From the NCBI RefSeq assembly GCF_009725165.1, contig NZ_WNZW01000003.1, positions 62,001 to 126,000 on the forward strand: a stretch of 64,000 bases of DNA. The letters run 5' to 3'. The DNA comes from Paenibacillus woosongensis. GTDB taxonomy: Bacteria; Bacillota; Bacilli; Paenibacillales; Paenibacillaceae. A program made the position numbers and the translations under genes. Of the stretch, positions 8,354 to 17,517 are shown in pieces; within the stretch, counting starts at the first letter, position 1, and every line of letters begins with the position of its first letter. The notes below the pieces were generated by a model, which saw only the letters and a list, made by a program, of their open reading frames with translations, was not told the origin of the DNA and made no database searches.

Positions 8354-9669
8354 TGAAACTTGATACAGCGAAATATATTGATCATCTAAGGCATATGGAC
8401 CCGATACGAATTAATGGGAAAGTGACGCAAGTTATTGGACTGATGGTTGAATCCGAGGGACCAGATGCGAGCATCGGCGACCTTTGCTATATTTATCCGA
8501 GCAAATCCTCGGAGCCGCTTAGAGCCGAAGTCGTTGGTTTTCGGGACAATAAAGTACTGCTCATGCCTCTTGGGGAGCTGCAGTCGATCGGCCCGGGCTG
8601 TGACGTGGTTGGTACAGGGAAGCCTTTAACAGTGCAGGTCGGCTCAGAGCTGCTCGGGAAAGTGCTTGATGGACTTGGCGAACCGCTGGACGGCTCGTTG
8701 ATTCCAGCCCGAATGGGTCACTATTCCACATATAACAAGCCGATGAATCCGCTGACCCGGCCTCGCGTCGCCCAGCCGATAAGCATTGGTGTTAGAGCCA
8801 TCGACGGGTTGCTTACGATTGGCAAAGGACAGCGCGTCGGCATTTTTGCCGGCTCCGGGGTAGGTAAAAGTACGCTGATGGGCATGATCGCCCGCAACAC
8901 CTCGGCCGATGTCAATGTGATTGCGCTTATCGGCGAACGGGGTCGCGAGGTTCTAGATTTTATTGAACGCGATCTTGGCCCGGAAGGCTTGGAGCGATCC
9001 GTCGTTATCGTCGCAACCTCCGACCAGCCGGCCTTGATTCGGATGAAGGGCGCTCTGATCGCTACGACCATTGCCGAATATTTCCGTGACCGAGGTCTGA
9101 ATGTCATGCTGATGATGGATTCCGTAACCCGGTACGCCATGGCACTGCGCGAGGTTGGACTCGCCGTAGGCGAGCCGCCTGCGATGAGAGGGTATACCCC
9201 GTCGGTATTCGCAGCCTTGCCGAAGCTAATGGAGCGTGCGGGAACGGGGCCGGTCGGTTCAATTACGGCATTCTACACCGTGCTTGTCGACGGGGATGAT
9301 ATGAACGAGCCTATCGCGGATGCGGTGAGGGGGATTTTGGACGGACATATCGTGCTTAACCGGAATATCGCGAACAAGGGACACTTCCCCGCGATTGATA
9401 TTTTGGCAAGCATCAGCCGTGTCATGAAGGATATCGTGCCGGAAGAACAGACCGAGGCAGCGGAGAATCTAAAAAGATTGCTGTCCGTGTACAGAGATTC
9501 TGAGGATCTGATTAATATCGGAGCATATCAGCAGGGTTCCAACGATGAAATTGACGAAGCCCTGGAATATATCGATAGCATTTGGAGCTTTACCAAGCAG
9601 AAGGTGAACGAGAAATCCACATTGTCTGAAGTACAGGAACGTTTAATTGCTGAATTTGCGAGGAGATGA
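8350..9669 (+). CDS. fliI: Flagellum-specific ATP synthase FliI (export ATPase)
   Basis: F1-beta-like hexameric ATPase that drives the early steps of flagellar protein export. The 439-residue product shows Walker A AGSGVGKS at residues 167-174, GERGREV, the Walker B region LNVMLMMDSVTRYAMALREVGLA, and the GSITAFYTVLVDGDDMNEPI block typical of FliI. Translation is coupled to fliH through an ATGATG junction; the second ATG at 8353 is an equally plausible start. fliJ follows ten bases later. Confidence 0.98.
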   Translation: MMKLDTAKYIDHLRHMDPIRINGKVTQVIGLMVESEGPDASIGDLCYIYPSKSSEPLRAEVVGFRDNKVLLMPLGELQSIGPGCDVVGTGKPLTVQVGSELLGKVLDGLGEPLDGSLIPARMGHYSTYNKPMNPLTRPRVAQPISIGVRAIDGLLTIGKGQRVGIFAGSGVGKSTLMGMIARNTSADVNVIALIGERGREVLDFIERDLGPEGLERSVVIVATSDQPALIRMKGALIATTIAEYFRDRGLNVMLMMDSVTRYAMALREVGLAVGEPPAMRGYTPSVFAALPKLMERAGTGPVGSITAFYTVLVDGDDMNEPIADAVRGILDGHIVLNRNIANKGHFPAIDILASISRVMKDIVPEEQTEAAENLKRLLSVYRDSEDLINIGAYQQGSNDEIDEALEYIDSIWSFTKQKVNEKSTLSEVQERLIAEFARR

Positions 9670-9679
9670 CGAGTAGAGG

Positions 9680-10123
9680 ATGAAGTTCCGTTACGTCTAC
9701 CAGAAAGTTGTCGATTTGAAATCCAATCAGAAGACGCAGGCTGAATGGATGTTATCTGCTGCAGTCGGCCAGTTGCAGGCGGAGCAGCGTTCCCTCGAAT
9801 TGCTGGAGGAGGATAAGGTACGAACCTTTACGGCCATTCAGTCTGCAATGGAGAATAAAGCATCGATGATCAAACTTCAGGAATTGCAGCTTTATATGGA
9901 TTATTTGGAGAATTGCATTGAAAGCAAGCTAGGCGACATCCGGCGTGCTGAAGCAAATGTTGAGAAGAAGAAGGCCGTGTTGAACGGTAAAATGCTGGAT
10001 GAGAAAGTCTGGCTCAAAGCAAAAGAAAAAGCTAAACACAAATATCAGCACGAAATGCTTCTTCGGGAACAAAACGAACTGGACGAAATAGCTACGGTCC
10101 GGTTTGCCATGAAAGCCCGGTAA
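9680..10123 (+). CDS. fliJ: Flagellar export chaperone FliJ
   Basis: Coiled-coil stalk protein of the export ATPase that carries chaperones and helps open the export gate. The 147-residue product begins MKFRYVYQKVVDLK, as FliJ proteins do, and is predicted almost wholly helical and heptad-rich, with many Lys and Glu. ATG at 9680 follows GAGGATG-like sequence. Identification rests on this pattern and on its position after fliI. Confidence 0.93.
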   Translation: MKFRYVYQKVVDLKSNQKTQAEWMLSAAVGQLQAEQRSLELLEEDKVRTFTAIQSAMENKASMIKLQELQLYMDYLENCIESKLGDIRRAEANVEKKKAVLNGKMLDEKVWLKAKEKAKHKYQHEMLLREQNELDEIATVRFAMKAR

Positions 10124-10169
10124 GGAGTAACACGGGCATCAGCGATGGGTTTGCGAAGGAGGGAATGGA

Positions 10170-11102
10170 ATGGCGCAGGCTGATTTAGAAGAAGATTTGG
10201 AATCGGGTGGCGGGTTTGCCAGATTTTTGTTTTTCGTGACGCCGATTTTATTTACGGTTGTTCTGCTGGCTGTCCTACTGACGTTGTTTAATATGAACTT
10301 CCGGGCTACGATGATCGATTTTGGCAATAAAATACCGATTGTCCGGAATTTTGTGCCGGATCCGGAGGGTGTCGAAGCAGCGGGGGATAACGAAGAGGAT
10401 AAAGCAAAAAAACAGGCCGAGAGCACAGAAGCAACTGTTAAGGAATTAAAGGATCAGGTTGCCCAAAAGGATGCGGAACTGGAAGAAGCGAACCGCCAGG
10501 CAACAGCGCAGGAGGATAAAGTAAAGCAGCTTCAGGCTCAACTGGATGCCGCTCTAACGGAAGCGATCGAGAAGGAAGAGACCGCTAAAGATGAGGCCTA
10601 TCAGAAAGAAGTTAAGAAGCTGTCCCAGCTTTACGCGCAGATGAGTCCCAGCAAGGCGGCAGCCATTTTAGAGAAATTAACCATAGAAGAAACGCTGCAA
10701 ATGCTCAGCTTAATGAATAATGAGAGCAAAGTAGCCATTCTCGAAAAAATGGATCCTGCCAAGGCGGCGGATATCTCAATCCTGCTTAAGGATGCCAAGC
10801 CTGCTGATGACATGGCGATTGCCGCTTTGCAGTCCAGGCTGAAAAAGGATGCCGAATCCTCCGCTCAAGCGGCGGCTTCCACAGCAGGGCTGGATGATAA
10901 GCAGCTAGGTCAAACCTTTGCGGGGATGTCGGCAGACGCAGCTTCCAAGCTGATTATCCAGACACATAAAATCAGTCCGGACAAAGCGTTGAAAATTTTG
11001 AATGCCGTAGACGATGGAACAAGGTCCAAAATTCTGGCGGCCATGACGAAAGAAGATGAAGAGCTTACTGCTAAAATTTTGAATAAGCTTGTAAGCAAAT
11101 GA
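10170..11102 (+). CDS. MotE/YlxF-like membrane protein with coiled coil and MgtE-N-like repeats
   Basis: Membrane-anchored protein between fliJ and fliK, where B. subtilis carries ylxF. The 310-residue product has a short acidic N-terminus, one membrane helix (about residues 20-43), a Glu/Lys/Gln/Ala coiled coil at about 75-145, and then helical repeats such as YAQMSPSKAAAILEKL and NNESKVAILEKMDPAKAADI that resemble the MgtE N-terminal domain. A second, weaker set of the same pattern (MSADAASKLI, SPDKALKILNAV, TRSKILAAM) fills the C-terminus. Related MotE proteins are known as stator chaperones in some bacteria; a stator or rod role here is inference. AAGGAGGGA precedes the ATG. Confidence 0.8.
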   Translation: MAQADLEEDLESGGGFARFLFFVTPILFTVVLLAVLLTLFNMNFRATMIDFGNKIPIVRNFVPDPEGVEAAGDNEEDKAKKQAESTEATVKELKDQVAQKDAELEEANRQATAQEDKVKQLQAQLDAALTEAIEKEETAKDEAYQKEVKKLSQLYAQMSPSKAAAILEKLTIEETLQMLSLMNNESKVAILEKMDPAKAADISILLKDAKPADDMAIAALQSRLKKDAESSAQAAASTAGLDDKQLGQTFAGMSADAASKLIIQTHKISPDKALKILNAVDDGTRSKILAAMTKEDEELTAKILNKLVSK

Positions 11103-11154
11103 TTTATTAGGTGAAGTGACACTCGTATTCTTGGGGAAAGGAGGTGAATATAAA

Positions 11155-12561
11155 ATGAGTCAATTTATATCCAACTTATCCGCAGGAAATGCTGCCGCTG
11201 GAGTAATGGTATCTGCAAACGGCAAAGCAGGCGGAAGCCAGGCTGCTGGCCAAGCATTTGACCAGACTCTAGTAGCCATGCTGCTTGGAAATGCTGGATC
11301 CGCTGAGGGAGGAGCTCCACTGCAATCTTTAGGACTATTAGGATTAACGAATTCGGACGAGCAGCAGACGGCTGATGCCGAGCTTCTGAATCTGCAAGCG
11401 GTAATCGACGGATTGTTAGGGCAGTTGGACGAGCTGGATCAGGCCATGGAGAATGACCCTTCTTTATTGTTTGTTCTTCAGGCATGGCTGCAAGGAGTAC
11501 AGCTGATTATTGAGCCAGCACACGGCGATGCTGCAGTTGTCAATGGAGCTGACGGCGCTCAGATTTCAGTTCTAGCCCAGCATCCAGAGACAATGCGCTT
11601 TGCGATTCAAGATGCATTGGTACAGTTGATGAATACTTCCGGCCAGCTAAGTGGGGCTAACTCTTCGATTCTGCCGTACCAGCAGTTGCTGGAAGTGCTG
11701 CAGCAAGTTCTTGGTGCGCGTCAAGCAGCAAACCTAACCCTTGATCAGCCGAGCGGAGGAAATACAGCGAATGCCAATTGGGCATCCATTCTGGACAACA
11801 GCATTCAAACGATCGTTAGCAATGCTTCCAGCCAGACGGCCGGGAATAGATCGAACCAGCAGTCCGCTGATTCCCAGACAGCTCATACGATTTTGGCGAG
11901 TCATGCAACTCAGAACATAAGCAAAGGAAGCTTAGTTCAGGTGGCAGGCGCGGCTGAAACTACAGGCGTAGCTGATGCAGAAGAATTAGGGAATGTGCTT
12001 CATACAGGCAATGTCGTTACAGCAGGACAACTCGCCATGCGAGACGGCCTTGCGGCTCCTGTTAAACCGCCTGCGCCTCCGGTGCCAGTTGAACAGTTCG
12101 GCAAAGAAATGGGAGCATTTCTAGTCAATAAGTTCGAAATCATTAAGCTTCAAGGTATGTCACAGGCCAGAATATCTCTATATCCGGAGCATCTTGGCCA
12201 GGTAGATGTGAGAATCACCCTGCAAAACGGACAGTTAATAGCCCAGTTTGTTACGGAACACGCCTTTGCGAGGGAATCTCTTGAAGGCCAGATGGCGCAG
12301 TTGAGATCGGCGCTGCAAGCGCAGGGGCTGCAAGTAAACAAGCTGGAAGTGACGCAAAACTCTTCGTTGTCCTCCCATATGTATCAAGATGGTCGCCAGC
12401 AAAGCAGCGATGCGCATCAGCAGCAGAACAACAAACGTCGCGAAGTTCGCGAGGAAGATCTGTTAGCTTTGGGAGATTTGAATGACGAATGGAATGATTG
12501 GATTTCTGAAGTGAGAACTCGGGAAGAGAATTATGGAAGTTCCTTTGTCGCCAGAGTTTAA
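11155..12561 (+). CDS. fliK: Flagellar hook-length control protein FliK
   Basis: Secreted ruler that measures hook length and switches FlhB specificity. The 468-residue product is Ala/Gln/Ser/Asn-rich and low in conserved features for most of its length. It ends in the Flg_hook domain, visible as MSQARISLYPEHLGQVDV, GQLIAQFVTEHAFARE and LRSALQAQGLQVNKLEV at about residues 338-405, followed by a Gln/His-rich tail. ATG at 11155 is chosen over an upstream in-frame start because GAAAGGAGGTGA lies seven bases before it. It is followed directly by flgD. Confidence 0.93.
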   Translation: MSQFISNLSAGNAAAGVMVSANGKAGGSQAAGQAFDQTLVAMLLGNAGSAEGGAPLQSLGLLGLTNSDEQQTADAELLNLQAVIDGLLGQLDELDQAMENDPSLLFVLQAWLQGVQLIIEPAHGDAAVVNGADGAQISVLAQHPETMRFAIQDALVQLMNTSGQLSGANSSILPYQQLLEVLQQVLGARQAANLTLDQPSGGNTANANWASILDNSIQTIVSNASSQTAGNRSNQQSADSQTAHTILASHATQNISKGSLVQVAGAAETTGVADAEELGNVLHTGNVVTAGQLAMRDGLAAPVKPPAPPVPVEQFGKEMGAFLVNKFEIIKLQGMSQARISLYPEHLGQVDVRITLQNGQLIAQFVTEHAFARESLEGQMAQLRSALQAQGLQVNKLEVTQNSSLSSHMYQDGRQQSSDAHQQQNNKRREVREEDLLALGDLNDEWNDWISEVRTREENYGSSFVARV

Positions 12562-12579
12562 TGGAAAGGAGGAAAAGCC

Positions 12580-13134
12580 GTGTCTAATTTCCCAAATGTC
12601 TCTTGGCCGGGCTATTCAGCACAGAATGTTACAAGCAAAAGCCAAGAAGACAATCAGACGCTGGGCAAAGACCAGTTCCTAAAAATACTTATTACCCAGC
12701 TGCAGAATCAGGATCCGATGCAGCCGCTGCAGGACAAGGAATTCATCGCTCAGATGGCAACGTTCACTTCGGTTGAGCAATTAATGAATATTTCCAAACA
12801 GCTTGATGTTATGAACCAATCGTTAGGAACGGTATCGGGATTGATTGGCAAGCGGGTATCCTGGATCGAAACGGAATATACTGGCGAATACGATATCCAG
12901 ACGGGTAAAACTACTGTCACCTCGAATGGCAGCGGAATCGTCGAGGGAATTGTTATTCGGGATAATGTCCAGTATGCCAAAGTTGGGGACAAAGAAATTA
13001 AGCTGTCAGATATTCTGGAAATTGATGAAGCGCCAGTTCCTGGCGATAATCTTGTCGGAGAAGAATCGGATACAGAGGGATCTGCACAGTCAGAAAATCA
13101 GAACAGCTCTTTAGATGGAGCTGACTCGCCATGA
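12580..13134 (+). CDS. flgD: Flagellar hook-capping protein FlgD
   Basis: Scaffold that caps the growing hook and guides FlgE assembly. The 184-residue product has the family core LGKDQFLKILITQLQNQDPMQPLQD-like region at about 27-52, then EFIAQMATFTSVEQLMN, and ends in a Ser/Asp/Glu-rich tail. The start is GTG at 12580 with AAAGGAGGAA upstream. Its last four bases overlap the start of the next gene (ATGA). Confidence 0.96.
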   Translation: MSNFPNVSWPGYSAQNVTSKSQEDNQTLGKDQFLKILITQLQNQDPMQPLQDKEFIAQMATFTSVEQLMNISKQLDVMNQSLGTVSGLIGKRVSWIETEYTGEYDIQTGKTTVTSNGSGIVEGIVIRDNVQYAKVGDKEIKLSDILEIDEAPVPGDNLVGEESDTEGSAQSENQNSSLDGADSP

Positions 13135-13514
13135 ATGAACCAATCCGCATAGGCAGCTTGTACCCCGGAAGAATTCAACCGAATTCGCTGGCTCAAGCCA
13201 AACCTACGGGAACGGCTAAGCCGCAGGATGCAACGTTTGAGGAGATGCTGCAAAACCGGTTGCTTCATTTCAGCAATCATGCTGTTAAACGCCTTGAACA
13301 AAGGGGAATTCAACTGCATCCGGAACAGCTTCATCAGATTGAATCGGCTATCGATAATGCGGCGGCAAAAGGCGCCAAAGATTCGCTGATTTTATTAAAG
13401 GATATGGCTTTGATCGTGAACGTCCATAATCGAACCGTTGTTACTGCCATGGACGGGAATAGCATGAAAGACAATGTATTCACGCAAATCGACAGCGCCA
13501 TAATTATTTCTTAA
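13131..13514 (+). CDS. TIGR02530-type flagellar operon protein
   Basis: Small conserved protein (127 residues) found between flgD and flgE in many Firmicutes and known only as a flagellar operon protein (TIGR02530 family, named from memory). The visible family core is HFSNHAVKRLEQRGIQL at about residues 46-62, followed by IESAIDNAAAKGAKDSLIL and MALIVNVHNRTVVTAMD. No signal peptide or membrane helix is apparent. It is translationally coupled to flgD through ATGA. The biochemical role is unknown; a hook assembly function is inferred from position only. Confidence 0.85.
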   Translation: MNEPIRIGSLYPGRIQPNSLAQAKPTGTAKPQDATFEEMLQNRLLHFSNHAVKRLEQRGIQLHPEQLHQIESAIDNAAAKGAKDSLILLKDMALIVNVHNRTVVTAMDGNSMKDNVFTQIDSAIIIS

Positions 13515-13597
13515 CTGGCTGGCCCGGAAACGGAGAGCCAACAAGTCACCGACCGACTGAAGTGGCTTAATCAAAGTTCCAAGGAGGAATTGACTAA

Positions 13598-14416
13598 ATG
13601 ATAAGATCGATGTATTCGGGCGTATCAGGAATGCGCGGGTTTCAAACTAAACTTGACGTCATCGGCAACAATATCGCTAACGTGAATACGGTAGGGTTTA
13701 AGGCGGGCCGGGTCATGTTCAAGGACATTATGAGCCAGACGGTTTCCGGTGTTACCGCTCCAACCGATGACGGAATGGGCGGCATTAATGCGAAGCAAAT
13801 CGGACTTGGCGTGTCGATCGGCTCCATTGATACGCTTCACATGGCCGGTAGTGCCATGACGACGAACAATCCGCTGGACTTGCGAATTGATGGGGACGGC
13901 TTCTTCATGGTTTCCTTAGGTGAAGATCAGGAAGCGCCATTCTTGACCAGAGCAGGGGATTTCCATTTGGATGCCGCCCGTCAACTGGTAACTTCCGATG
14001 GATTGCGCGTTTGGAGTGCAGACGGCGCTCCGCTTGAGCCGCTGGACGAGGAGGTAGTAGCCTTCACGATCGCGCAGGATGGTACGATCATGATGAAGAT
14101 GGCTAATGGTGAAATTGAAGCAGGCGAGGCGATTGGGGTGGCTCGTGTGGTTAACCCTGAGGGCTTGGAGAAAATCGGCGGAAACTTGTACCGTTTGAGC
14201 CCGAACGCTAACCTCGATGACCTGGAGCCAACGACAGGAAACAACGCTGAATTAGGAACCGGTGCGATCATTTCTGGACAGCTTGAAATGTCCAACGTTG
14301 ATTTAACTGGTGAATTTACAGAAATGATCGTTGCGCAACGCGGATTCCAAGCGAACTCCCGAATCATCACGACTTCGGATGAAGTGCTGCAAGAAGTAGT
14401 AAACCTGAAGCGTTAA
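13598..14416 (+). CDS. flgE: Flagellar hook protein FlgE (FlgG-like, short form)
   Basis: Structural subunit of the hook, in the short Bacillus form formerly called FlgG. The 272-residue product begins MIRSMYSGVSGMRGFQTKLD, with the rod/hook signature GNNIANVNTVGFK at about 27-39, then DGDGFFMVS, FLTRAGDFHLDA and the C-terminal coiled helix DLTGEFTEMIVAQRGFQANSR. AAGGAGGAA precedes ATG 13598. Position after flgD supports hook protein, although on sequence alone distal-rod FlgG would be hard to exclude. Confidence 0.93.
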   Translation: MIRSMYSGVSGMRGFQTKLDVIGNNIANVNTVGFKAGRVMFKDIMSQTVSGVTAPTDDGMGGINAKQIGLGVSIGSIDTLHMAGSAMTTNNPLDLRIDGDGFFMVSLGEDQEAPFLTRAGDFHLDAARQLVTSDGLRVWSADGAPLEPLDEEVVAFTIAQDGTIMMKMANGEIEAGEAIGVARVVNPEGLEKIGGNLYRLSPNANLDDLEPTTGNNAELGTGAIISGQLEMSNVDLTGEFTEMIVAQRGFQANSRIITTSDEVLQEVVNLKR

Positions 14417-14491
14417 TTCGCTAAATAGCGGGGGAGGGTAGCCCTTCCTCCGTCTCATCATCATAATACGGTTCCCGAATGGAGGGTTTAC

Positions 14492-14710
14492 ATGATATCT
14501 GTAACACGTTTGAATGGAACACAAGCATGGTTGAACGCCATTATGATCGAAACAGTAGAAGAAACACCTGATACATACGTAACCCTCGTTACGGGTAAAC
14601 GTATGATCGTGCTGGAGAAGGCCGCCGACATTATTGCGAAGGTGAATGAATACTACACTGAGATCGGTATCCATGCAGCAACCATTAAAGTGCAACAAAC
14701 GGAGGAATAG
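14492..14710 (+). CDS. swrD: SwrD/FlbD family protein
   Basis: Small protein (72 residues) that in B. subtilis raises motor torque and is needed for swarming. It shows the family pattern ISVTRLNGT at the N-terminus, IETVEETPDTYVTLVTGKR in the middle, and IIAKVNEYY near the end. TGGAGGG precedes ATG 14492. It lies between flgE and fliL as in Bacillus (ylzI/swrD). Confidence 0.92.
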   Translation: MISVTRLNGTQAWLNAIMIETVEETPDTYVTLVTGKRMIVLEKAADIIAKVNEYYTEIGIHAATIKVQQTEE

Positions 14711-14712
14711 TC

Positions 14713-15186
14713 ATGAAGAAAATGGCGCCTTGGCTAATTACGATGCTACTCGCAATCACTTTAATCGTAATGGCAGCTTTCCTGCTTGTGAATCAAATGA
14801 CTAAGCCTAATTCAGGCAATGAAGTCAACACAGCAGTACAAAATGTAGGCCATCCAGCACAGCTGTCAGCGGATGAGCTGGTGAAAGTTACATCGTCCAT
14901 GGACGGAATCAAAACGAATTTGTCGGATCCGAATTATGTAGTCGTTATGAACTTCGCATTCCAATTGGATCGGGAATCGTCCAAGGAATCCTTTGACAAA
15001 ATTAAAGATTTCAAAATCAAACCGATTATCATCAAGACGCTTGCCGACACGAAGCCGGAAGATCTGATCGGCGCTAAGGGTAAAGATAATTTGAGCGCGA
15101 AATTGTTGAATTTGATCAATACATCACTGCCTGAAGGGAAATTGATTCAAATCGATATTACAGAATTCATTATGCAGGCTATTTAG
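14713..15186 (+). CDS. fliL: Flagellar basal body-associated protein FliL
   Basis: Single-pass membrane protein that supports stator function near the basal body. The 157-residue product has a membrane helix at about residues 5-27, a short Asn-rich linker, and an extracytoplasmic domain with NYVVVMNFAFQLDRESSKE and the C-terminal INTSLPEGKLIQIDITEFIMQ typical of FliL. ATG at 14713 follows GGAGGAATAG, two bases after swrD. Confidence 0.94.
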   Translation: MKKMAPWLITMLLAITLIVMAAFLLVNQMTKPNSGNEVNTAVQNVGHPAQLSADELVKVTSSMDGIKTNLSDPNYVVVMNFAFQLDRESSKESFDKIKDFKIKPIIIKTLADTKPEDLIGAKGKDNLSAKLLNLINTSLPEGKLIQIDITEFIMQAI

Positions 15187-15227
15187 ATCAATATCGATCG
15201 ATTAAATCCTTGAAGGGGGTGAGATGT

Positions 15228-16226
15228 TTGGTAGATGTATTATCGCAGAACGAAATCGATGCACTGCTCGCCGCGTTGTCTTCTGGTGAAATGGATGCAG
15301 AGGAACTGAAAAAGGAAGAAACGCAGAAGAAAATCCGGGCCTATGATTTTAAACGGGCGGTAAGGTTTTCCAAAGATCATATCCGCAGTTTAACCCGGAT
15401 TCACGAGAATTTTGCGAGATTTCTTACCACCTATTTTTCAGCGCAGCTCCGTACATTTGTCCAAATCAACGTCGTTCAAGTCGAACAGCTGCCTTATGAT
15501 GAATTTATACGTTCTATACCCAAAATGACGATTCTTAATATATTCGAAGCAGAGCCATTGGAAGGAAGAATGGTGCTCGAAGTTCATCCAAACGTCGCAT
15601 TTGCTATGCTGGATAGACTGCTTGGCGGGATTGGAATGGCTCCGTCCAAAATCGGGTCTTTGACTGAAATTGAGACGATTATTATGGAACGAATTTTTAG
15701 CCGGGCTTTTGAAAGCCTGCAGGAGGCTTGGAAAACCGTCATTGACATTAGTCCGCGAATGGAAGGATTGGAGACGAATCCTCAGTTTATGCAAATCGTT
15801 TCGCCTAACGAGACGATTGCCCTCATTTCGCTGAGTACTAAAATCGGTGACACGACGGGAATGATCAACTTATGTATTCCGCATGTTGTCATCGAGCCGA
15901 TCATGCCGAAGCTCTCGGTTCATCATTGGTTCGTATCCCAGAAGAAGTCGCGTGTTCCCGAAGAGGTGGATGCTCTTCGCAATCGCGTAAACAAAGCTAA
16001 ACTGCCGATCGTTGCTGAACTTGGTGAATCACAACTTACGATTCAAGAATTTTTAGGGTTGTCTGTCGGAGATGTGATTTCCCTAAACAAGCCTGTTCAT
16101 GACGGGCTCGCCATAAGAGTCGGCGACAAACTGAAATATATCGGCAGTCCGGGTACGCTTAAAGACCGAGTCGCCGTTCAAATTGACGAAATTGTCAGCG
16201 AAGGAGTTGAGGAACTTGACGAGTAA
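15228..16226 (+). CDS. fliM: Flagellar motor switch protein FliM
   Basis: C-ring protein that binds phospho-CheY and sets the direction of rotation. The start is TTG at 15228 (AAGGGGGTGA upstream), giving 332 residues, the same as B. subtilis; an upstream in-frame TTG at 15210 would have no ribosome binding site. The N-terminal VLSQNEIDALLAAL is the CheY-binding peptide. The middle domain shows YDFKRAVRFSKDHIRSLTRI and a GGIGMAPSKIGSLTEIE block, and the C-terminal SpoA domain includes PIVAELGESQLTIQEFLGL. The end overlaps the fliY start. Confidence 0.97.
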   Translation: MVDVLSQNEIDALLAALSSGEMDAEELKKEETQKKIRAYDFKRAVRFSKDHIRSLTRIHENFARFLTTYFSAQLRTFVQINVVQVEQLPYDEFIRSIPKMTILNIFEAEPLEGRMVLEVHPNVAFAMLDRLLGGIGMAPSKIGSLTEIETIIMERIFSRAFESLQEAWKTVIDISPRMEGLETNPQFMQIVSPNETIALISLSTKIGDTTGMINLCIPHVVIEPIMPKLSVHHWFVSQKKSRVPEEVDALRNRVNKAKLPIVAELGESQLTIQEFLGLSVGDVISLNKPVHDGLAIRVGDKLKYIGSPGTLKDRVAVQIDEIVSEGVEELDE

Positions 16227-17490
16227 AGATTATTTGTCCCAAGAGGAAATTGACGCTCTGCTTAAGCAGGCAAATAGCGATTCACCGTCCGAACCGACGG
16301 TAGATGATTACTTGACACCGCTCGAGCAAGATGCTTTGGGCGAAATCGGCAACATTACTTTTGGCAGTGCTGCTACGGCCTTATCAACTTTGCTTAACAA
16401 AAAAGTTGATATTACAACTCCAAAAGTTTCTATTATAACACGTTCACAATTCGAAACCGAGTTTCCTAAGCCTCATGTAGCGATTCATGTCCAATATGTC
16501 GATGGATTCGAAGGGATTAATTCTCTGATCATTAAGACAAAGGACGCACAAGTCATTGCAAATCTTATGCTTGGCGGAGACGGTAATCCGGCTGAAGAAG
16601 AATTAAACGATATTCACATTAGCGCCGTTCAAGAAGCAATGAATCAAATGATGGGTTCCTCGGCGACGTCGATGTCGACGATCTTTAATCGGTTCGTTAA
16701 TATTTCGCCGCCAGGCGTAGATATATTGAACATGTCGAATGGAACCGGGGTGGGAAGTCTGCCTCCCGATGAGACACTCATTAAAATTTCATTCAGGCTT
16801 ACAATCGGAGATTTGATTGATTCGACAATCATGCAGCTTCTTACGGTCAAGTTTTCGAAAGAAATGGTAGACAGCCTGATTAACGGTGCTGTTACAGAAT
16901 CAACCTCTAGAGAGAGTGCGGCTGCAGCAGCGCCAGCACCAGCTCAGGCACCAGTTTCTGCGCCAGCACCATCGCCAGCGCCAGCAAGCATGCCTACATC
17001 CTTTGATGAGACGCCTGCTTATACACAGCCGCCGGCACAGCATCCAACGGGACCCGCTGCTCAGCAGCCTCCAATGATGCCTCCGACGCAGGATCAAGGC
17101 TATTATCCGCCGCCGCAAGGACAGCCATATCACGAGCCGCAGCATTATGGCGGAATGCAAGGGCGCAACTTAAATGTTCAGCCGGTGCAATTCGCTAATT
17201 TCGGGGCTCCTGCCTACGGACAGGTGGATGAGAATAATTTAAATTTACTGATGGACATACCCCTTAAAGTCACCGTAGAATTAGGAAGGACCCAGAAGCA
17301 AATTAAGGATATTTTAGAGCTGTCCCAAGGTTCGATTATCGAGCTGGACAAGCTTGCCGGCGAACCGGTAGATATTCTTGTGAACAACAAACTGATTGCC
17401 AAAGGCGAAGTTGTCGTCATTGACGAGAACTTTGGCGTACGTGTGACAGATATTGTGAGCCAATGGGACCGAATTCAAAAATTACAATAG
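16216..17490 (+). CDS. fliY: Flagellar switch and CheY-P phosphatase FliY
   Basis: C-ring protein combining a CheC-type phosphatase with a FliN-type SpoA domain; it dephosphorylates CheY-P at the motor. The start is TTG at 16216 with AAGGAG nine bases upstream. Residues 5-15 (YLSQEEIDALL) resemble the FliM CheY-binding peptide. Two active-site motifs of form D/S-x3-E-x2-N are seen, DALGEIGN and SAVQEAMN. The C-terminal SpoA domain has DIPLKVTVELGRTQKQIKDIL. At 424 residues it is longer than the B. subtilis protein (378) because of a Pro/Ala/Gln-rich linker at about 235-320. Confidence 0.96.
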   Translation: MTSKDYLSQEEIDALLKQANSDSPSEPTVDDYLTPLEQDALGEIGNITFGSAATALSTLLNKKVDITTPKVSIITRSQFETEFPKPHVAIHVQYVDGFEGINSLIIKTKDAQVIANLMLGGDGNPAEEELNDIHISAVQEAMNQMMGSSATSMSTIFNRFVNISPPGVDILNMSNGTGVGSLPPDETLIKISFRLTIGDLIDSTIMQLLTVKFSKEMVDSLINGAVTESTSRESAAAAAPAPAQAPVSAPAPSPAPASMPTSFDETPAYTQPPAQHPTGPAAQQPPMMPPTQDQGYYPPPQGQPYHEPQHYGGMQGRNLNVQPVQFANFGAPAYGQVDENNLNLLMDIPLKVTVELGRTQKQIKDILELSQGSIIELDKLAGEPVDILVNNKLIAKGEVVVIDENFGVRVTDIVSQWDRIQKLQ

Positions 17491-17517
17491 TAGAAGTTTA
17501 GGGAGGATTTTAAATCA

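Noticed and set aside
11116-11154. 13-codon upstream extension of fliK
   Set aside because: It would cover the perfect Shine-Dalgarno at 11137-11147 that serves ATG 11155.
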